From an uncultured Acidimicrobiales bacterium (GTDB taxonomy: Bacteria; Actinomycetota; Acidimicrobiia; Acidimicrobiales; SZUA-35): DNA of 36,505 bases. The stretch is taken from the NCBI GenBank assembly GCA_937981915.1, contig CALJMD010000474.1, forward strand, positions 1-36,505, in the 5' to 3' direction. Shown here piece by piece: positions 17,315 to 25,673 of this stretch. How positions within the stretch are numbered: the stretch's first letter is position 1; each line of letters starts with the position of its first letter. The position numbers and the translations under genes are program-made. The notes beneath the pieces were generated by a model. It saw only the letters and a program-made list of their open reading frames with translations, had not been told where the DNA came from and did not search any database.

Positions 17315-18550
17315 ATGCTGGAGGGGCGTCGAATTGTTCTTGGCGTGACGGGTGGCATCGCCGCGTACAAGGCAATCGAGCTAAGCCGCAGACTTGTATT
17401 GGCCGGGGCCCACGTCGTCCCGGTAATGACCGAAGCGGCCATGAATATGGTCGGACCGACCACGATGACCGCGCTTGGTTCAGAACCGGTCAAGACCTCC
17501 CTGTGGGCCGATTCTCACCCCATCCCGCACACGCATCTGGGGCAGACCGCTGACCTGATCGTCGTTTGCCCGGCCACCGCCAGGATCTTGTCCGACTACC
17601 GAACCGGACGTTCGGCTGATCTGTTGTCGGCAACCCTCATCGCCACCGAAGCGCCGGTGGTGGTGTGTCCGGCCATGCATACCGAGATGTGGAATCATCC
17701 GGCGGTGCAGGACAACATTGCAGCGCTGCAGCAGCGCGGGGTGATCGTTGTGCCTCCGGAAGAGGGCCCGCTGGCCGGCGGCGACATCGGAGCTGGCCGT
17801 TTAGCCTCGCCCGAGTCGATCTTCGATGTCATCGCCGAGACGCTCGATGGGGAAATGGCCTCGGCGGCGACCAAAGACACCGGAGCGTTGACCGGCCGAA
17901 CGGTTCTCGTAACAGCCGGAGGCACCCGTGAAGCAATCGACCCGGTTCGCTTCATCGGTAACCGCTCATCCGGTAAGCAAGGCCATGCCCTGGCCGATGT
18001 AGCGGCAGCGCGTGGAGCGCAGGTCACGCTTGTCACCACGGTTGCTCGTCCGTCCGGGCCGGGCGTTGAGCAGGTATCGGTGACCACGGCGTCAGAGATG
18101 CTCGATGCCGTGATGAGCCGGGCTGAGGCTAGCGACGTTGTCATCATGGCCGCCGCAGTGGCGGACTTCCGGCCCAAGAACACGGCCGAGCAGAAGCTCA
18201 AGAAGGCCGATGGTGTTCCCTCCATCGAACTCGAGCGGACTGAAGACATTCTGGCCACCCTCGGAGTGCAGCGACGAGCGGGCCAGGTAATCGTTGGATT
18301 TGCCGCCGAAACCAACGACATGTTGACCAACGCCGCATCGAAGTTGGCCAGAAAAGGCGCCGATCTGTTGGTTGCCAACAACGTCGCGCTGCCGCAGGTC
18401 GGCTTTGCTCATGACACGAACGCCGTTACCATTCTCGACGCCGACGGCGGTACGTTTGACGTCTCGTTGACGAGCAAAGTAGCGATAGCCGAAGCCGTCC
18501 TGGATGCAGTCGAGAAGCGCCTACCTCCGATCGAAAGCGGATCCACATGA
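17315..18550 (+). CDS. coaBC: Bifunctional phosphopantothenoylcysteine decarboxylase / phosphopantothenate-cysteine ligase
   Basis: Two steps of coenzyme A synthesis in one protein. The CoaC flavoprotein half (residues 1-~185) shows [20 protein letters not shown], the catalytic His region [18 protein letters not shown] and [16 protein letters not shown]. The CoaB half shows [33 protein letters not shown] and [17 protein letters not shown]. In CoaC the flap that carries a catalytic Cys in E. coli (ACGDxGPGRM) reads [13 protein letters not shown], with Gly in place of Cys; mycobacterial proteins also vary here (recalled). Ribosome site is weak. It overlaps metK by ATGA. Confidence 0.96.
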   Translation: MLEGRRIVLGVTGGIAAYKAIELSRRLVLAGAHVVPVMTEAAMNMVGPTTMTALGSEPVKTSLWADSHPIPHTHLGQTADLIVVCPATARILSDYRTGRSADLLSATLIATEAPVVVCPAMHTEMWNHPAVQDNIAALQQRGVIVVPPEEGPLAGGDIGAGRLASPESIFDVIAETLDGEMASAATKDTGALTGRTVLVTAGGTREAIDPVRFIGNRSSGKQGHALADVAAARGAQVTLVTTVARPSGPGVEQVSVTTASEMLDAVMSRAEASDVVIMAAAVADFRPKNTAEQKLKKADGVPSIELERTEDILATLGVQRRAGQVIVGFAAETNDMLTNAASKLARKGADLLVANNVALPQVGFAHDTNAVTILDADGGTFDVSLTSKVAIAEAVLDAVEKRLPPIESGST

Positions 18551-19743
18551 GCCACACCCACACGTTCACCTCTGAGTCGGTCACCGAAGGTCACCCTGAC
18601 AAGATGGCAGATCAGATTTCTGATGCCATCCTCGACGCGTTGTTGACCGAAGACCCTCAGTCCCGAGTGGCCTGCGAGACCATGGTTACGACCGGACTGG
18701 CGCTGGTGGCGGGGGAGATCACAACGTCGGCCTACGTTGACATTCCGTCCGTTGTGCGCCGCACTATCGCCGACATCGGTTACGACAACGAGCGTTACGG
18801 GTTCGACGGCCAAACATGTGGCGTAATGGTCGCCATCGATGAGCAGTCACCGGACATTGCGCAGGGCGTCGACAAATCCGAAGAAATTCGCACGTCCGGC
18901 TCAAACGACGGGTTTGACGAGCAGGGAGCCGGCGACCAAGGAATGATGTTCGGTTACGCCTGCGACGAGACAGACGTGCTGATGCCGCTTCCCATTCATC
19001 TGGCCCACCGCATGGCCGAGCGCCTAGCCGAGGTCCGCCGAGCGGGGACGATTCCCTACCTGCGCCCGGACGGTAAAACTCAGGTGACGTTTGACTACGA
19101 GGACGGTCGACCAGTCCGCCTTCGGACGGTGCTGATTTCGACCCAGCACGATGACGGCATCGATCGGGACAACATGATCAGGCCCGACCTGATTGAGCAC
19201 GTGATTCGCCCGGTCATCCCTGAGCAATTCGCCGATCAGGACTACGACGTTCTGGTCAACCCGACCGGCCGATTTGTCATCGGTGGGCCGGTGGGAGACG
19301 CCGGATTGACGGGCCGCAAGATCATCGTCGACACCTACGGTGGTGCGGCCCGGCACGGTGGTGGCGCATTCTCCGGCAAAGACCCGTCCAAGGTCGACCG
19401 CTCAGCGGCCTACGCCACTCGCTGGGTAGCCAAGAATTTGGTTGCGGCCGGAGCGGCCCGTCGTTGTGAGGTGCAGGTGGCCTACGCCATCGGTGTCGCC
19501 CACCCGGTTTCGGTAATGGTTGAGACCTTTGGCACCGAACAGGTTGAGATAGCCAAGCTTGAGCAGGCGATCCGGACCGTATTTGATCTCCGTCCAGCTG
19601 CCATTCTGGAAACGCTGGATCTCCGTCGCCCGATCTATTCGCCAACGGCGGCTTACGGCCACTTTGGTCGAGAGCCGGGCGAGTCGTTCACCTGGGAGCG
19701 GACCGACAAGGTCGACGAACTCCGTTCAGCTCTCGGATTGTAG
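18547..19743 (+). CDS. metK: S-adenosylmethionine synthase
   Basis: Makes SAM from methionine and ATP. The 398 residues show all family signatures: [20 protein letters not shown] at the start, the [12 protein letters not shown] nucleotide loop, [26 protein letters not shown] cited as [14 protein letters not shown], and the second signature [16 protein letters not shown]. Length is normal and the key Lys, Asp and His residues are in place. Its ATG overlaps the coaBC stop, so it is the distal gene of the mihF-gmk-rpoZ-coaBC-metK run. SAM feeds the methyltransferases encoded nearby. No SAM riboswitch is visible. A long hairpin follows the stop. Confidence 0.98.
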   Translation: MSHTHTFTSESVTEGHPDKMADQISDAILDALLTEDPQSRVACETMVTTGLALVAGEITTSAYVDIPSVVRRTIADIGYDNERYGFDGQTCGVMVAIDEQSPDIAQGVDKSEEIRTSGSNDGFDEQGAGDQGMMFGYACDETDVLMPLPIHLAHRMAERLAEVRRAGTIPYLRPDGKTQVTFDYEDGRPVRLRTVLISTQHDDGIDRDNMIRPDLIEHVIRPVIPEQFADQDYDVLVNPTGRFVIGGPVGDAGLTGRKIIVDTYGGAARHGGGAFSGKDPSKVDRSAAYATRWVAKNLVAAGAARRCEVQVAYAIGVAHPVSVMVETFGTEQVEIAKLEQAIRTVFDLRPAAILETLDLRRPIYSPTAAYGHFGREPGESFTWERTDKVDELRSALGL

Positions 19744-19755
19744 ACATCCGGCTGT

Positions 19756-19791
19756 GCTGACCGACTCGGTGTGACCGCGGAGTCTGTCAGC
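19756..19791 (+). terminator. Hairpin between metK and priA, possible U-less terminator
   Basis: GCTGAC (19756-19761) pairs with GTCAGC (19786-19791), and GACTC (19763-19767) pairs with GAGTC (19780-19784), separated by one C/T mismatch. The 12-base loop may hold an inner GGT/ACC. Total 11 bp with no U-run. It lies just after metK and ten bases before a likely priA -10 box, which fits an end of the metK transcript. Termination is inferred. Confidence 0.5.
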
Positions 19792-19797
19792 CTGGCC

Positions 19798-19806
19798 TGG
19801 TAAGGT
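19798..19806 (+). promoter_or_regulatory. Extended -10 promoter element for priA, near-leaderless
   Basis: TGG followed by TAAGGT is an extended -10 (TGnTAnnnT). The priA ATG is nine bases after it, so the transcript should start within about 1-3 bases of the start codon. No -35 is obvious, which an extended -10 can tolerate. Confidence 0.45.
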
Positions 19807-19815
19807 GCCCTCGTC

Positions 19816-21657
19816 ATGAGCGTCGGTCATCTCTTCGACCCCGAGGAGTTCTCAGCGGGGTCCCCAGCCAGTGAGCCCGAGGCTGTCTTACCTGACGGTA
19901 GTCGGGTTGTCACCGTATTACCCGACGTCTCCGGGCTGGACAAAACGTTCGACTACTACTGTCCGCCGAAGTGGGCTGACCAGATCAGCCTCGGATCGAT
20001 GGTCCGGGTGGACTTGCACGGACGCCGAGTTCCTGGCTGGGTGATAGCAGTTGATGCGGTCCCACCGGCGGGAGTGACACTGCGACCGATCTCGCGTCTC
20101 AGTTCGGCTGGTCCGCCCGGTGACATTCTTGACCTTGCCCGGTGGGTGGCCCATCGCTGGAACGGCCCGCTGCGGGCGGTAGTGAAGTCGGCGTCGCCCG
20201 TTCGAGCGGTGCGAAGTCTTCCCCAGGAACGATCGACGGGTGCCGCCATTGCCGTCAGTCCCGGTGCTGCCGATTCGCTGACCGACTTTGCCGGCGACTG
20301 CGTCGCTCACCCCGGGGTGTCAGCAGTGCAGACGTCGCCGACCACCGACCCGCTCCCGTTCATTTTGGCGGCCGTCGCCCTTGGACCGACGCTGGTGATC
20401 GCGGCCGAGGCCGCGGTGGCGGACGGAGTTGTCGCTCGACTCCGCAAGCGTCGGGTTCGTGTTGGGCGCCACCCCTATGACTGGTCCGCTGGTTTGGCCG
20501 GATCTGTCGTGGTTGGTCAGCGTTCCGCCGTTTTTGCTCCGCTGCCCGCCAGGCCCGCCACCATCATTGTGCTGGACAGTCACGCTGAGGCCATGCAGGA
20601 GGAGCGGGTGCCAACTTGGCACGCCGCTCGAGTGGCCATTGAGCGAAGTCGTTTGAACGGCGGTAGATGTGTGCTTCTGAGCCCCATGTCGGCGCTGGTC
20701 GGCGTCGACGTGGATCGGGTGTTGTCGGTGTCGCGTTCGGAGAGTCGCTCCGGTTGGCCAGCCGTTGAACTGCTCGATCGTCGAGATGAGGAGCCCCGGC
20801 TCGCGTCTACCTTGTTGCCTCCCGTTTTGGTTGAGCGGATGCGGAACGCCGATAGGTCCCTTCTGATTCTCAATCGAAAAGGCCGGGCTCGGATGTTGGC
20901 CTGTGCTTCCTGTACCGAGTTGGCAAGATCCGAAGATGGCCGTCACCTGATGGTGGAGCGAGACGGTCGACTCGAATCCGTGGCGACGGGCGAGCAACGG
21001 CCGCTGGTATGTGCATCGTGCGGATCCACGCAGCTCAAGCGGTTGCGCCCCGGCGTGAGCCGAATAGCGGAGGAAACCGGGATCTTGCTCGACCGACCGG
21101 CAGTTGAGCTGACCGCTGACAGCGAGTTCAACGGCTTCGACTCCGAGCGCCCGGCGGTAGTCGTCGGAACTGAAGCCGCCCTGCATCGTCTTGACGTTCG
21201 CCCCGACTTGGTCGCCTTCCTAGATATGGACCAAGAGCTCTACGGGCCTCGGTTCCGGGCTGGGGAACAGGCCATGACCCTGTTGGTGCGGGCCGCCCGT
21301 CTGCTGAACGGACGTTCATCAGACAGTCGAATTGTGGTGTCGACTCGGGCTCCCGATCATCCTGTTTTGATGGCGGCGCAGTCGGCTGACATGACTTCCT
21401 TCGTCTCCGCCGAGCTTGAAACCCGACGGATGCTCGGATTGCCACCGTTTACGGCGATGGCGGAGTTGTCCGGCGCCAGCGCCGAAGAAATGGCCGACCG
21501 ACTCATGGGAGTCGAAGATATTTCAGTTGTCGGGCCCCGCCCCGATGGCCGTTTCTTGGCCACGGCCCATGATCACGATGTGCTTAGCGAGGCGTTGACG
21601 GACGCACGAAGGTCGGGCGAGCGGGTTCGCGTTGTCGTCGACCCCGCCAGGGCCTAA
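19816..21657 (+). CDS. priA: Primosomal protein N' (PriA), ATPase-dead actinobacterial form
   Basis: PriA normally restarts stalled replication forks as a 3'-5' helicase. The N-terminal DNA-binding domain is recognisable (RVVTVLPDVSGLDKTFDYYCP, then GSMVRVDLHGRRVPGWVI), as are the C-terminal LIVGTEAALHR-like VVVGTEAALHRLDV and the LDMDQELYGPRFRAGEQAM region. The Walker A motif (GxTGSGKTE) is absent, and the DEEH box is replaced by VLDSHAEAMQEER. Only two Cys pairs of the zinc region remain (CASC and CASC) instead of eight Cys. The 613-residue length is short compared with E. coli (~730). Such ATP-binding loss is known in mycobacterial PriA, so this is probably a lineage trait, not recent decay. 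Likely a fork-binding or loader role. Confidence 0.88.
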   Translation: MSVGHLFDPEEFSAGSPASEPEAVLPDGSRVVTVLPDVSGLDKTFDYYCPPKWADQISLGSMVRVDLHGRRVPGWVIAVDAVPPAGVTLRPISRLSSAGPPGDILDLARWVAHRWNGPLRAVVKSASPVRAVRSLPQERSTGAAIAVSPGAADSLTDFAGDCVAHPGVSAVQTSPTTDPLPFILAAVALGPTLVIAAEAAVADGVVARLRKRRVRVGRHPYDWSAGLAGSVVVGQRSAVFAPLPARPATIIVLDSHAEAMQEERVPTWHAARVAIERSRLNGGRCVLLSPMSALVGVDVDRVLSVSRSESRSGWPAVELLDRRDEEPRLASTLLPPVLVERMRNADRSLLILNRKGRARMLACASCTELARSEDGRHLMVERDGRLESVATGEQRPLVCASCGSTQLKRLRPGVSRIAEETGILLDRPAVELTADSEFNGFDSERPAVVVGTEAALHRLDVRPDLVAFLDMDQELYGPRFRAGEQAMTLLVRAARLLNGRSSDSRIVVSTRAPDHPVLMAAQSADMTSFVSAELETRRMLGLPPFTAMAELSGASAEEMADRLMGVEDISVVGPRPDGRFLATAHDHDVLSEALTDARRSGERVRVVVDPARA

Positions 21658-21666
21658 GACAGCGGG

Positions 21667-22206
21667 TCAACGCTGTTGATCGGCCTGTTGGCGCAGTGTC
21701 TCGTACAGCGCCGCGGTAACGGAATGGGCGACGTTCAGCGATCCGATCTTCCCCAGCTGCGGCAGGTAGGCGATGTGATCGACCGCGGCCAGCGTGTCTC
21801 GATGGACTCCCCGTTCTTCGTGACCGACGACGAGGCACACCCGTGCCGGTAGAGCGACTTCGAACAGGGGAACGGCGGATTCTGTCAGCTCTAACGCCAC
21901 CGTGAGGCGCCCATCAGCCTGTGCGGCACGCACTGCGGATGGGCCGGAGTCGGCCTCCGAGCGGGAGACGAGGCGCTGGCTCCCAAGGGCAGTCTTTGCG
22001 ACCTTCGGATGCTCTGGCTCCACCGAAGGTGGAACGCATACCAGGCTCGTCACTTTGTAGGCAGCGGCGCTTCGATAGATGGCACCGAGATTGTAGGGGT
22101 TCTGTACGCCGTCGAGGATGAGTGAGATATCGACGTCGATCGACCGACGCCAATCCCGATGCAGCCGTTTCAGCTCGGTGGGCGATAGCGGTGAGCTGTC
22201 AGTCAT
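21667..22206 (-). CDS. SpoU/TrmH-family RNA 2'-O-methyltransferase
   Basis: A SPOUT-fold enzyme that methylates ribose 2'-OH in tRNA or rRNA using SAM. The three motifs are clear: LILDGVQNPYNLGAIYRSA (motif 1, with Asn and Arg), VCLVVGHEERGV (motif 2) and LGKIGSLNVAHSVTAALYE (motif 3, forming the knotted SAM site). At 179 residues it is a short member without an extra RNA-binding domain. The precise target cannot be read from sequence. It overlaps the upstream methyltransferase by eight bases, implying an operon, and is convergent with priA, nine bases apart. Confidence 0.9.
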   Translation of the reverse strand: MTDSSPLSPTELKRLHRDWRRSIDVDISLILDGVQNPYNLGAIYRSAAAYKVTSLVCVPPSVEPEHPKVAKTALGSQRLVSRSEADSGPSAVRAAQADGRLTVALELTESAVPLFEVALPARVCLVVGHEERGVHRDTLAAVDHIAYLPQLGKIGSLNVAHSVTAALYETLRQQADQQR

Positions 22207-22846
22207 CGGTGACCTGCTGAATGCGCGGGTCGACGTCGAACAGTCGATAGGCGGCTCGTGACTGTCGCCGTGCCGTTGCCCATCCTTGATTGATCATCCA
22301 CCGCTGCAAGCTATCGGCCCCCAGATGTTTCTGGACGACCAGGTGGGCCGATCCATGCTCGCTTAGCCGGTCGAGCCACTCGGTGAGTAGACCGTGTAGC
22401 GCGGGCTTGCCGATGCGAATCGGGGGATTGGACCAGATTCGATCCACCCGCTGTCCGTCCGGCCACTCATCGGGGGAGATGACCCGAACGTTGGTAAGGC
22501 CCGCTGTTTCACTGTTGACTCGGCACAGCTCGCGGGCCCGGCTGTTTGGCTCTACCGCCCATACGGTGGCTTGAGGATTTCGGTGGGCCAGTACGACACT
22601 AATTGGACCGTAGCCGGCACCGACGTCGACAAGGTGCTCGTCACAATCGCGGGCTGGCGGCCCTTCGCTCAGCAGCAGTTTGGTTCCCGGGTCGATCCGA
22701 TCACGAGCGAACACGCCGCGGTCGGTGGCGAATCGGCCGCTGAAGTCTTCGAGGTGTAGATCCACCGATCGCCGGTCTGACACCGATGAGGGATCTTCAG
22801 AAAAGTAGTGGCCTGCAGCACCTGCTGGCGGCCGTTCGCCGGTCAT
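22199..22846 (-). CDS. RsmC-like class I SAM methyltransferase (MTS domain)
   Basis: A single methyltransferase-small domain of 215 residues. The SAM-binding loop is LVDVGAGYGPISVVLA, followed by VWAVEPNSRARELC, and the catalytic motif is IWSNPPIRIGKPALHGLL, the N-P-P signature of enzymes modifying exocyclic amines of guanine or adenine. E. coli RsmC makes m2G1207 in 16S rRNA but has a duplicated ~340-residue structure; this is the single-domain form. The start is ATG 22846 (residue 50 of the track ORF), since the upstream part is Arg/Pro-rich shadow and would run into the divergent def region. Paired with the SpoU gene, suggesting RNA modification. Confidence 0.85.
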   Translation of the reverse strand: MTGERPPAGAAGHYFSEDPSSVSDRRSVDLHLEDFSGRFATDRGVFARDRIDPGTKLLLSEGPPARDCDEHLVDVGAGYGPISVVLAHRNPQATVWAVEPNSRARELCRVNSETAGLTNVRVISPDEWPDGQRVDRIWSNPPIRIGKPALHGLLTEWLDRLSEHGSAHLVVQKHLGADSLQRWMINQGWATARRQSRAAYRLFDVDPRIQQVTDD

Positions 22847-22908
22847 GAATCGCAACGGTAGCCGATGCCGGTTGTGTTGCCGTCGTCTTCGGTCGCCTGG
22901 CACCTGGC

Positions 22909-22914
22909 TAGGCT
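22909..22914 (+). promoter_or_regulatory. -10 box (TAGGCT) giving a leaderless def transcript
   Basis: TAGGCT lies six bases before the GTG of def, so transcription would start at or next to the start codon. No ribosome binding site precedes that GTG, in agreement. A clear -35 is not seen. The 74-base gap is divergent, so a minus-strand promoter for the methyltransferase pair should also be here, but I cannot place it. Confidence 0.45.
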
Positions 22915-22920
22915 GAGCGA

Positions 22921-23472
22921 GTGTCGAGCCCGCACCAAGTTCGTGTCTATGGAGATCCCGCTCTCCGCCAGGTCGCCACTGAGGTGGAAGCAATAGACGG
23001 TCGTCTCGCCCAGCTGTCTCAGCGAATGCTGTCGGTGATGTACGCCGAACCGGGAATTGGGTTGGCTGCCACTCAGATTGGGGAATCCGACCGCCTGTTT
23101 GTGTATGACGTCGGCTTGGGTCCTAACGCCATCGTGAACCCTGTGATCGCCGACAGCGGTGGTGACTGGCTGTACTCCGAGGGGTGCCTTTCGCTTCCTG
23201 GTTTGTTTTGGGACGTCGTACGGCCCAAAGAGGTCCTGGTAACTGGCTGGGATCTGAACGAACGCGAAGTTGAGATTGAGGCCGATGAGCTTCTCGCTCG
23301 ACTTTTCCAACACGAAATCGACCATCTCGACGGCGTACTGTTGATCGATCACCTGGAGACCGCTGAGAGGCAGCAAGCCTTGGATCTCTATGAATCGTTG
23401 TCCGCCGGGTTGCCGTCGACCAACCAAGAGGCGACGGATTCAGATCAGCCGGAGCGAGACGCCGATGAGTGA
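22921..23472 (+). CDS. def: Peptide deformylase
   Basis: Removes the formyl group from nascent proteins, using a metal held by Cys and two His. All three motifs are intact: GIGLAATQIG (motif 1), EGCLSLPG (motif 2 with metal Cys) and QHEIDHLDG (motif 3 with both His and the catalytic Glu). 183 residues, with an acidic hydrophilic tail after residue ~160. The GTG start has no Shine-Dalgarno, but a -10 box lies six bases upstream, suggesting a leaderless mRNA. It overlaps fmt by eight bases, a pairing widespread in bacteria because fmt adds the formyl group that def removes. Confidence 0.96.
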   Translation: MSSPHQVRVYGDPALRQVATEVEAIDGRLAQLSQRMLSVMYAEPGIGLAATQIGESDRLFVYDVGLGPNAIVNPVIADSGGDWLYSEGCLSLPGLFWDVVRPKEVLVTGWDLNEREVEIEADELLARLFQHEIDHLDGVLLIDHLETAERQQALDLYESLSAGLPSTNQEATDSDQPERDADE

Positions 23473-24427
23473 ATCCGACGAGCGTCTCGCCCTACCCCCG
23501 GAAGAGGTGCGACGCATAGCCTTTCTCGGTACGCCCGAGGCGGCGGTGCCGTCACTGCGGGCATTGGTCGACGCCGGCTACGAGGTCGCCCTGGTGGTGT
23601 CCCAACCTGATCGGCGACGAGGCAGAGGTGGTCGTCGTACCCCATCGCCGGTGAAGCAGGCAGCGCTCGATCTCGGTCTCGACGCCACCGACGATCTGAG
23701 CGAGCTCGACCGGGTCGACCCGATCGAGCTGGGCATCGTTGTGGCCTACGGGCGGATCATTCCCTCCGCCGTTCTGCAGCGAATCCCAATGGTCAACGTG
23801 CACTTTTCACTGCTTCCACGTTGGCGGGGAGCGGCCCCGGTGGAACGGGCAATTCTTGCCGGCGATCACGAGACCGGAGTCAGCATCATGGCGCTGGCTG
23901 AAGGCCTTGACACCGGTGACGTCTACGAGACCGAGGCATTGAAGATCGACGATGACGTCAGCTCGGTGGAGCTCACATCGCAGCTGGCCGACGCCGGGGC
24001 TCAGCTGTTGGTCAACACACTGGAGCGAGGCCTGCGTCGCCCCGACGGAACCCTTTGGGCCGAGCCACAGAACGGTGACGTGACGTACGCGGCAAAGCTT
24101 GAGCGGTCGGAAAACAGGTTGAGCTTCGATATGGCGGCGGTAGACGTTCAGCGCAGGGTCCGGATCGGGCGGGCTTGGACGTGGTTTCGTCAAACCCGCC
24201 TCGGTGTCGAGCGGACTGTGGCCCGAACCGCGACAGTTGAGTCAGCGACGCCGGGAACGATCGTTGAGGTGTCGCCGCAGGCGGTCTCGGTAGCGACCTC
24301 CGATGGGATCATCGATCTAACTGAGGTCAAGCCCGAGGGGCGACGTGCTCAGAAGGTAGGGGACTGGGTCAACGGAGCTCGAATCGAGCCCGGCGAACGA
24401 CTTGGCATTGATCCGAGCACCGAATAG
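23465..24427 (+). CDS. fmt: Methionyl-tRNA formyltransferase
   Basis: Formylates initiator Met-tRNA with 10-formyl-THF. The N-terminal formyltransferase domain shows RIAFLGTPEAAVPSLRAL, VVAYGRIIP, and the catalytic region NVHFSLLPRWRGAAPVERAI with AEGLDTGDV. The C-terminal OB-fold domain is less conserved. The His in the usual N-x-H-x-S-L-L-P signature is present (NVHFSLLP). ATG 23465 (residue 26 of the track ORF) follows GGAG at ten bases and overlaps def by eight, so translation is probably coupled. Confidence 0.96.
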   Translation: MSESDERLALPPEEVRRIAFLGTPEAAVPSLRALVDAGYEVALVVSQPDRRRGRGGRRTPSPVKQAALDLGLDATDDLSELDRVDPIELGIVVAYGRIIPSAVLQRIPMVNVHFSLLPRWRGAAPVERAILAGDHETGVSIMALAEGLDTGDVYETEALKIDDDVSSVELTSQLADAGAQLLVNTLERGLRRPDGTLWAEPQNGDVTYAAKLERSENRLSFDMAAVDVQRRVRIGRAWTWFRQTRLGVERTVARTATVESATPGTIVEVSPQAVSVATSDGIIDLTEVKPEGRRAQKVGDWVNGARIEPGERLGIDPSTE

Positions 24428-24439
24428 TCGCTCGGGCAC

Positions 24440-24445
24440 TAGCTT
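24440..24445 (+). promoter_or_regulatory. Possible -10 box (TAGCTT) before rsmB
   Basis: TAGCTT lies nine bases before the rsmB ATG, and no Shine-Dalgarno lies between. It fits the near-leaderless pattern at priA, def and hisG, but the 27-base gap after fmt also allows readthrough from def-fmt. Weak support. Confidence 0.3.
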
Positions 24446-24454
24446 GGGACACCT

Positions 24455-25639
24455 ATGAGTTCATCAAGTCCCAAGGCCGAGTCCGATCGGCCGCCCTCGG
24501 GCGATCGTCTACCGGAGGGCGCTGCCAGTAGGCGGTTGGCGATCGACGCTTTGCATCGAATCGATACGTCAGGGGCCTACGCCAATCTTCTGCTACCGAA
24601 GATGTTGGACTCATGTGACCTGTCCGAAGCCGACCGGCGGTTTGTCACCGAGCTGGTGTACGGCACGACCAGAATGCAACGGGCCTGCGACTACCTTTTC
24701 GAGCGTTACCTGCTGAGCGCGGTGGAACCGGAGGTGCAGGCGGCACTTCGCGTCGGGACGTATCAACTGTGCTATTTGCGAACGCCGCCGCACGCCGCGG
24801 TGTCGGCCACCGTCGACGCCATCGGCGGCAAGGCGCGGTCATTGGTGAATGCGGTACTGCGCAAGGTTGCTGATGGTCCAGTGAGGTTCCCCGACGACGC
24901 CACTCGTTTGAGCTACCCGGATTGGATTGTCGAACACATGGACGACTACCTCGGGCAAGATGTGGCTCGGGCCTCGCTGGAAGCGATGAATCGACCGGCC
25001 TCGGTAACCGTACGCGACGATGGCTACGTCCAAGACGCTGCATCCCAGGCTGTAGTGGCTGCTATGGGTGCTCGCGAAGGTGAGGTCATCGTCGACCTCT
25101 GTGCAGCCCCGGGGGGCAAAGCGACAGCATTGGCGGCGACCGGAGCCCAGGTCATCGCCGCTGATCGTCGCTCCAGTCGTGTGCGCCTCATCGACTCCAA
25201 TGCAACCATGCTGGGCTGTGAGCTGCCCATGATGGTGGCCGACGGTCGCCAACCGGCCCTTCGGCCGGGCTCGATCGACCAGGTCCTCGTTGATGCTCCG
25301 TGTTCAGGGCTGGGGAGTCTTCGCAGAAGAGCGGACGCCCGCTGGCGGATCGAACCCGAGGCACCAGGCCGACTAAAGGAATTGCAAGTTGAACTGGTTC
25401 TCAGTGCCGCTGAGCTTCTGTGCCCTGGCGGGGTGCTGACCTACAGCGTGTGCACCTTGGGCAACGAAGAAGGTACACAGGTCATCGAGGCGGTGCGACA
25501 GCGCCGCTCTGACCTGGAACTTGTTGCCGTTGCTGCAGATGCCTCGTCTCATGATTGGCAAGACGGTGGATTGGTGTCCTACCTGCCTCCGACCGAGACC
25601 GACGGGATGATGATTGCCAGACTGGCACGCTCAACCTGA
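24455..25639 (+). CDS. rsmB: 16S rRNA (cytosine-967-C5)-methyltransferase, NusB-like N-terminal domain
   Basis: Methylates a cytosine of 16S rRNA using SAM. Residues ~25-150 form the NusB-like RNA-binding domain (RRLAIDALHRIDTSGAYANLLLP). The catalytic domain shows VIVDLCAAPGGKATALAA (SAM site), VIAADRRSSRVRLI, the VLVDAPCSGLGSLRRR motif with one catalytic Cys and LTYSVCTLGNEEG with the other. 394 residues; the first ~23 are polar and probably disordered. Follows def-fmt in a widely conserved actinobacterial order. It ends convergent with the serine operon, 34 bases away. Confidence 0.95.
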   Translation: MSSSSPKAESDRPPSGDRLPEGAASRRLAIDALHRIDTSGAYANLLLPKMLDSCDLSEADRRFVTELVYGTTRMQRACDYLFERYLLSAVEPEVQAALRVGTYQLCYLRTPPHAAVSATVDAIGGKARSLVNAVLRKVADGPVRFPDDATRLSYPDWIVEHMDDYLGQDVARASLEAMNRPASVTVRDDGYVQDAASQAVVAAMGAREGEVIVDLCAAPGGKATALAATGAQVIAADRRSSRVRLIDSNATMLGCELPMMVADGRQPALRPGSIDQVLVDAPCSGLGSLRRRADARWRIEPEAPGRLKELQVELVLSAAELLCPGGVLTYSVCTLGNEEGTQVIEAVRQRRSDLELVAVAADASSHDWQDGGLVSYLPPTETDGMMIARLARST

Positions 25640-25673
25640 CCCGCCGACTGCGCCGTCGACCGTAGATCTGTGG

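Noticed and set aside
17695-18381. 228-residue minus-strand ORF in coaBC
   Set aside because: Shadow frame with Ala/Ser/Thr bias and no recognisable domain; coaBC is intact on the plus strand.
20320-21186. 288-residue minus-strand ORF within priA
   Set aside because: No recognisable domain, composition typical of a shadow frame in GC-rich DNA, and fully inside a real gene.
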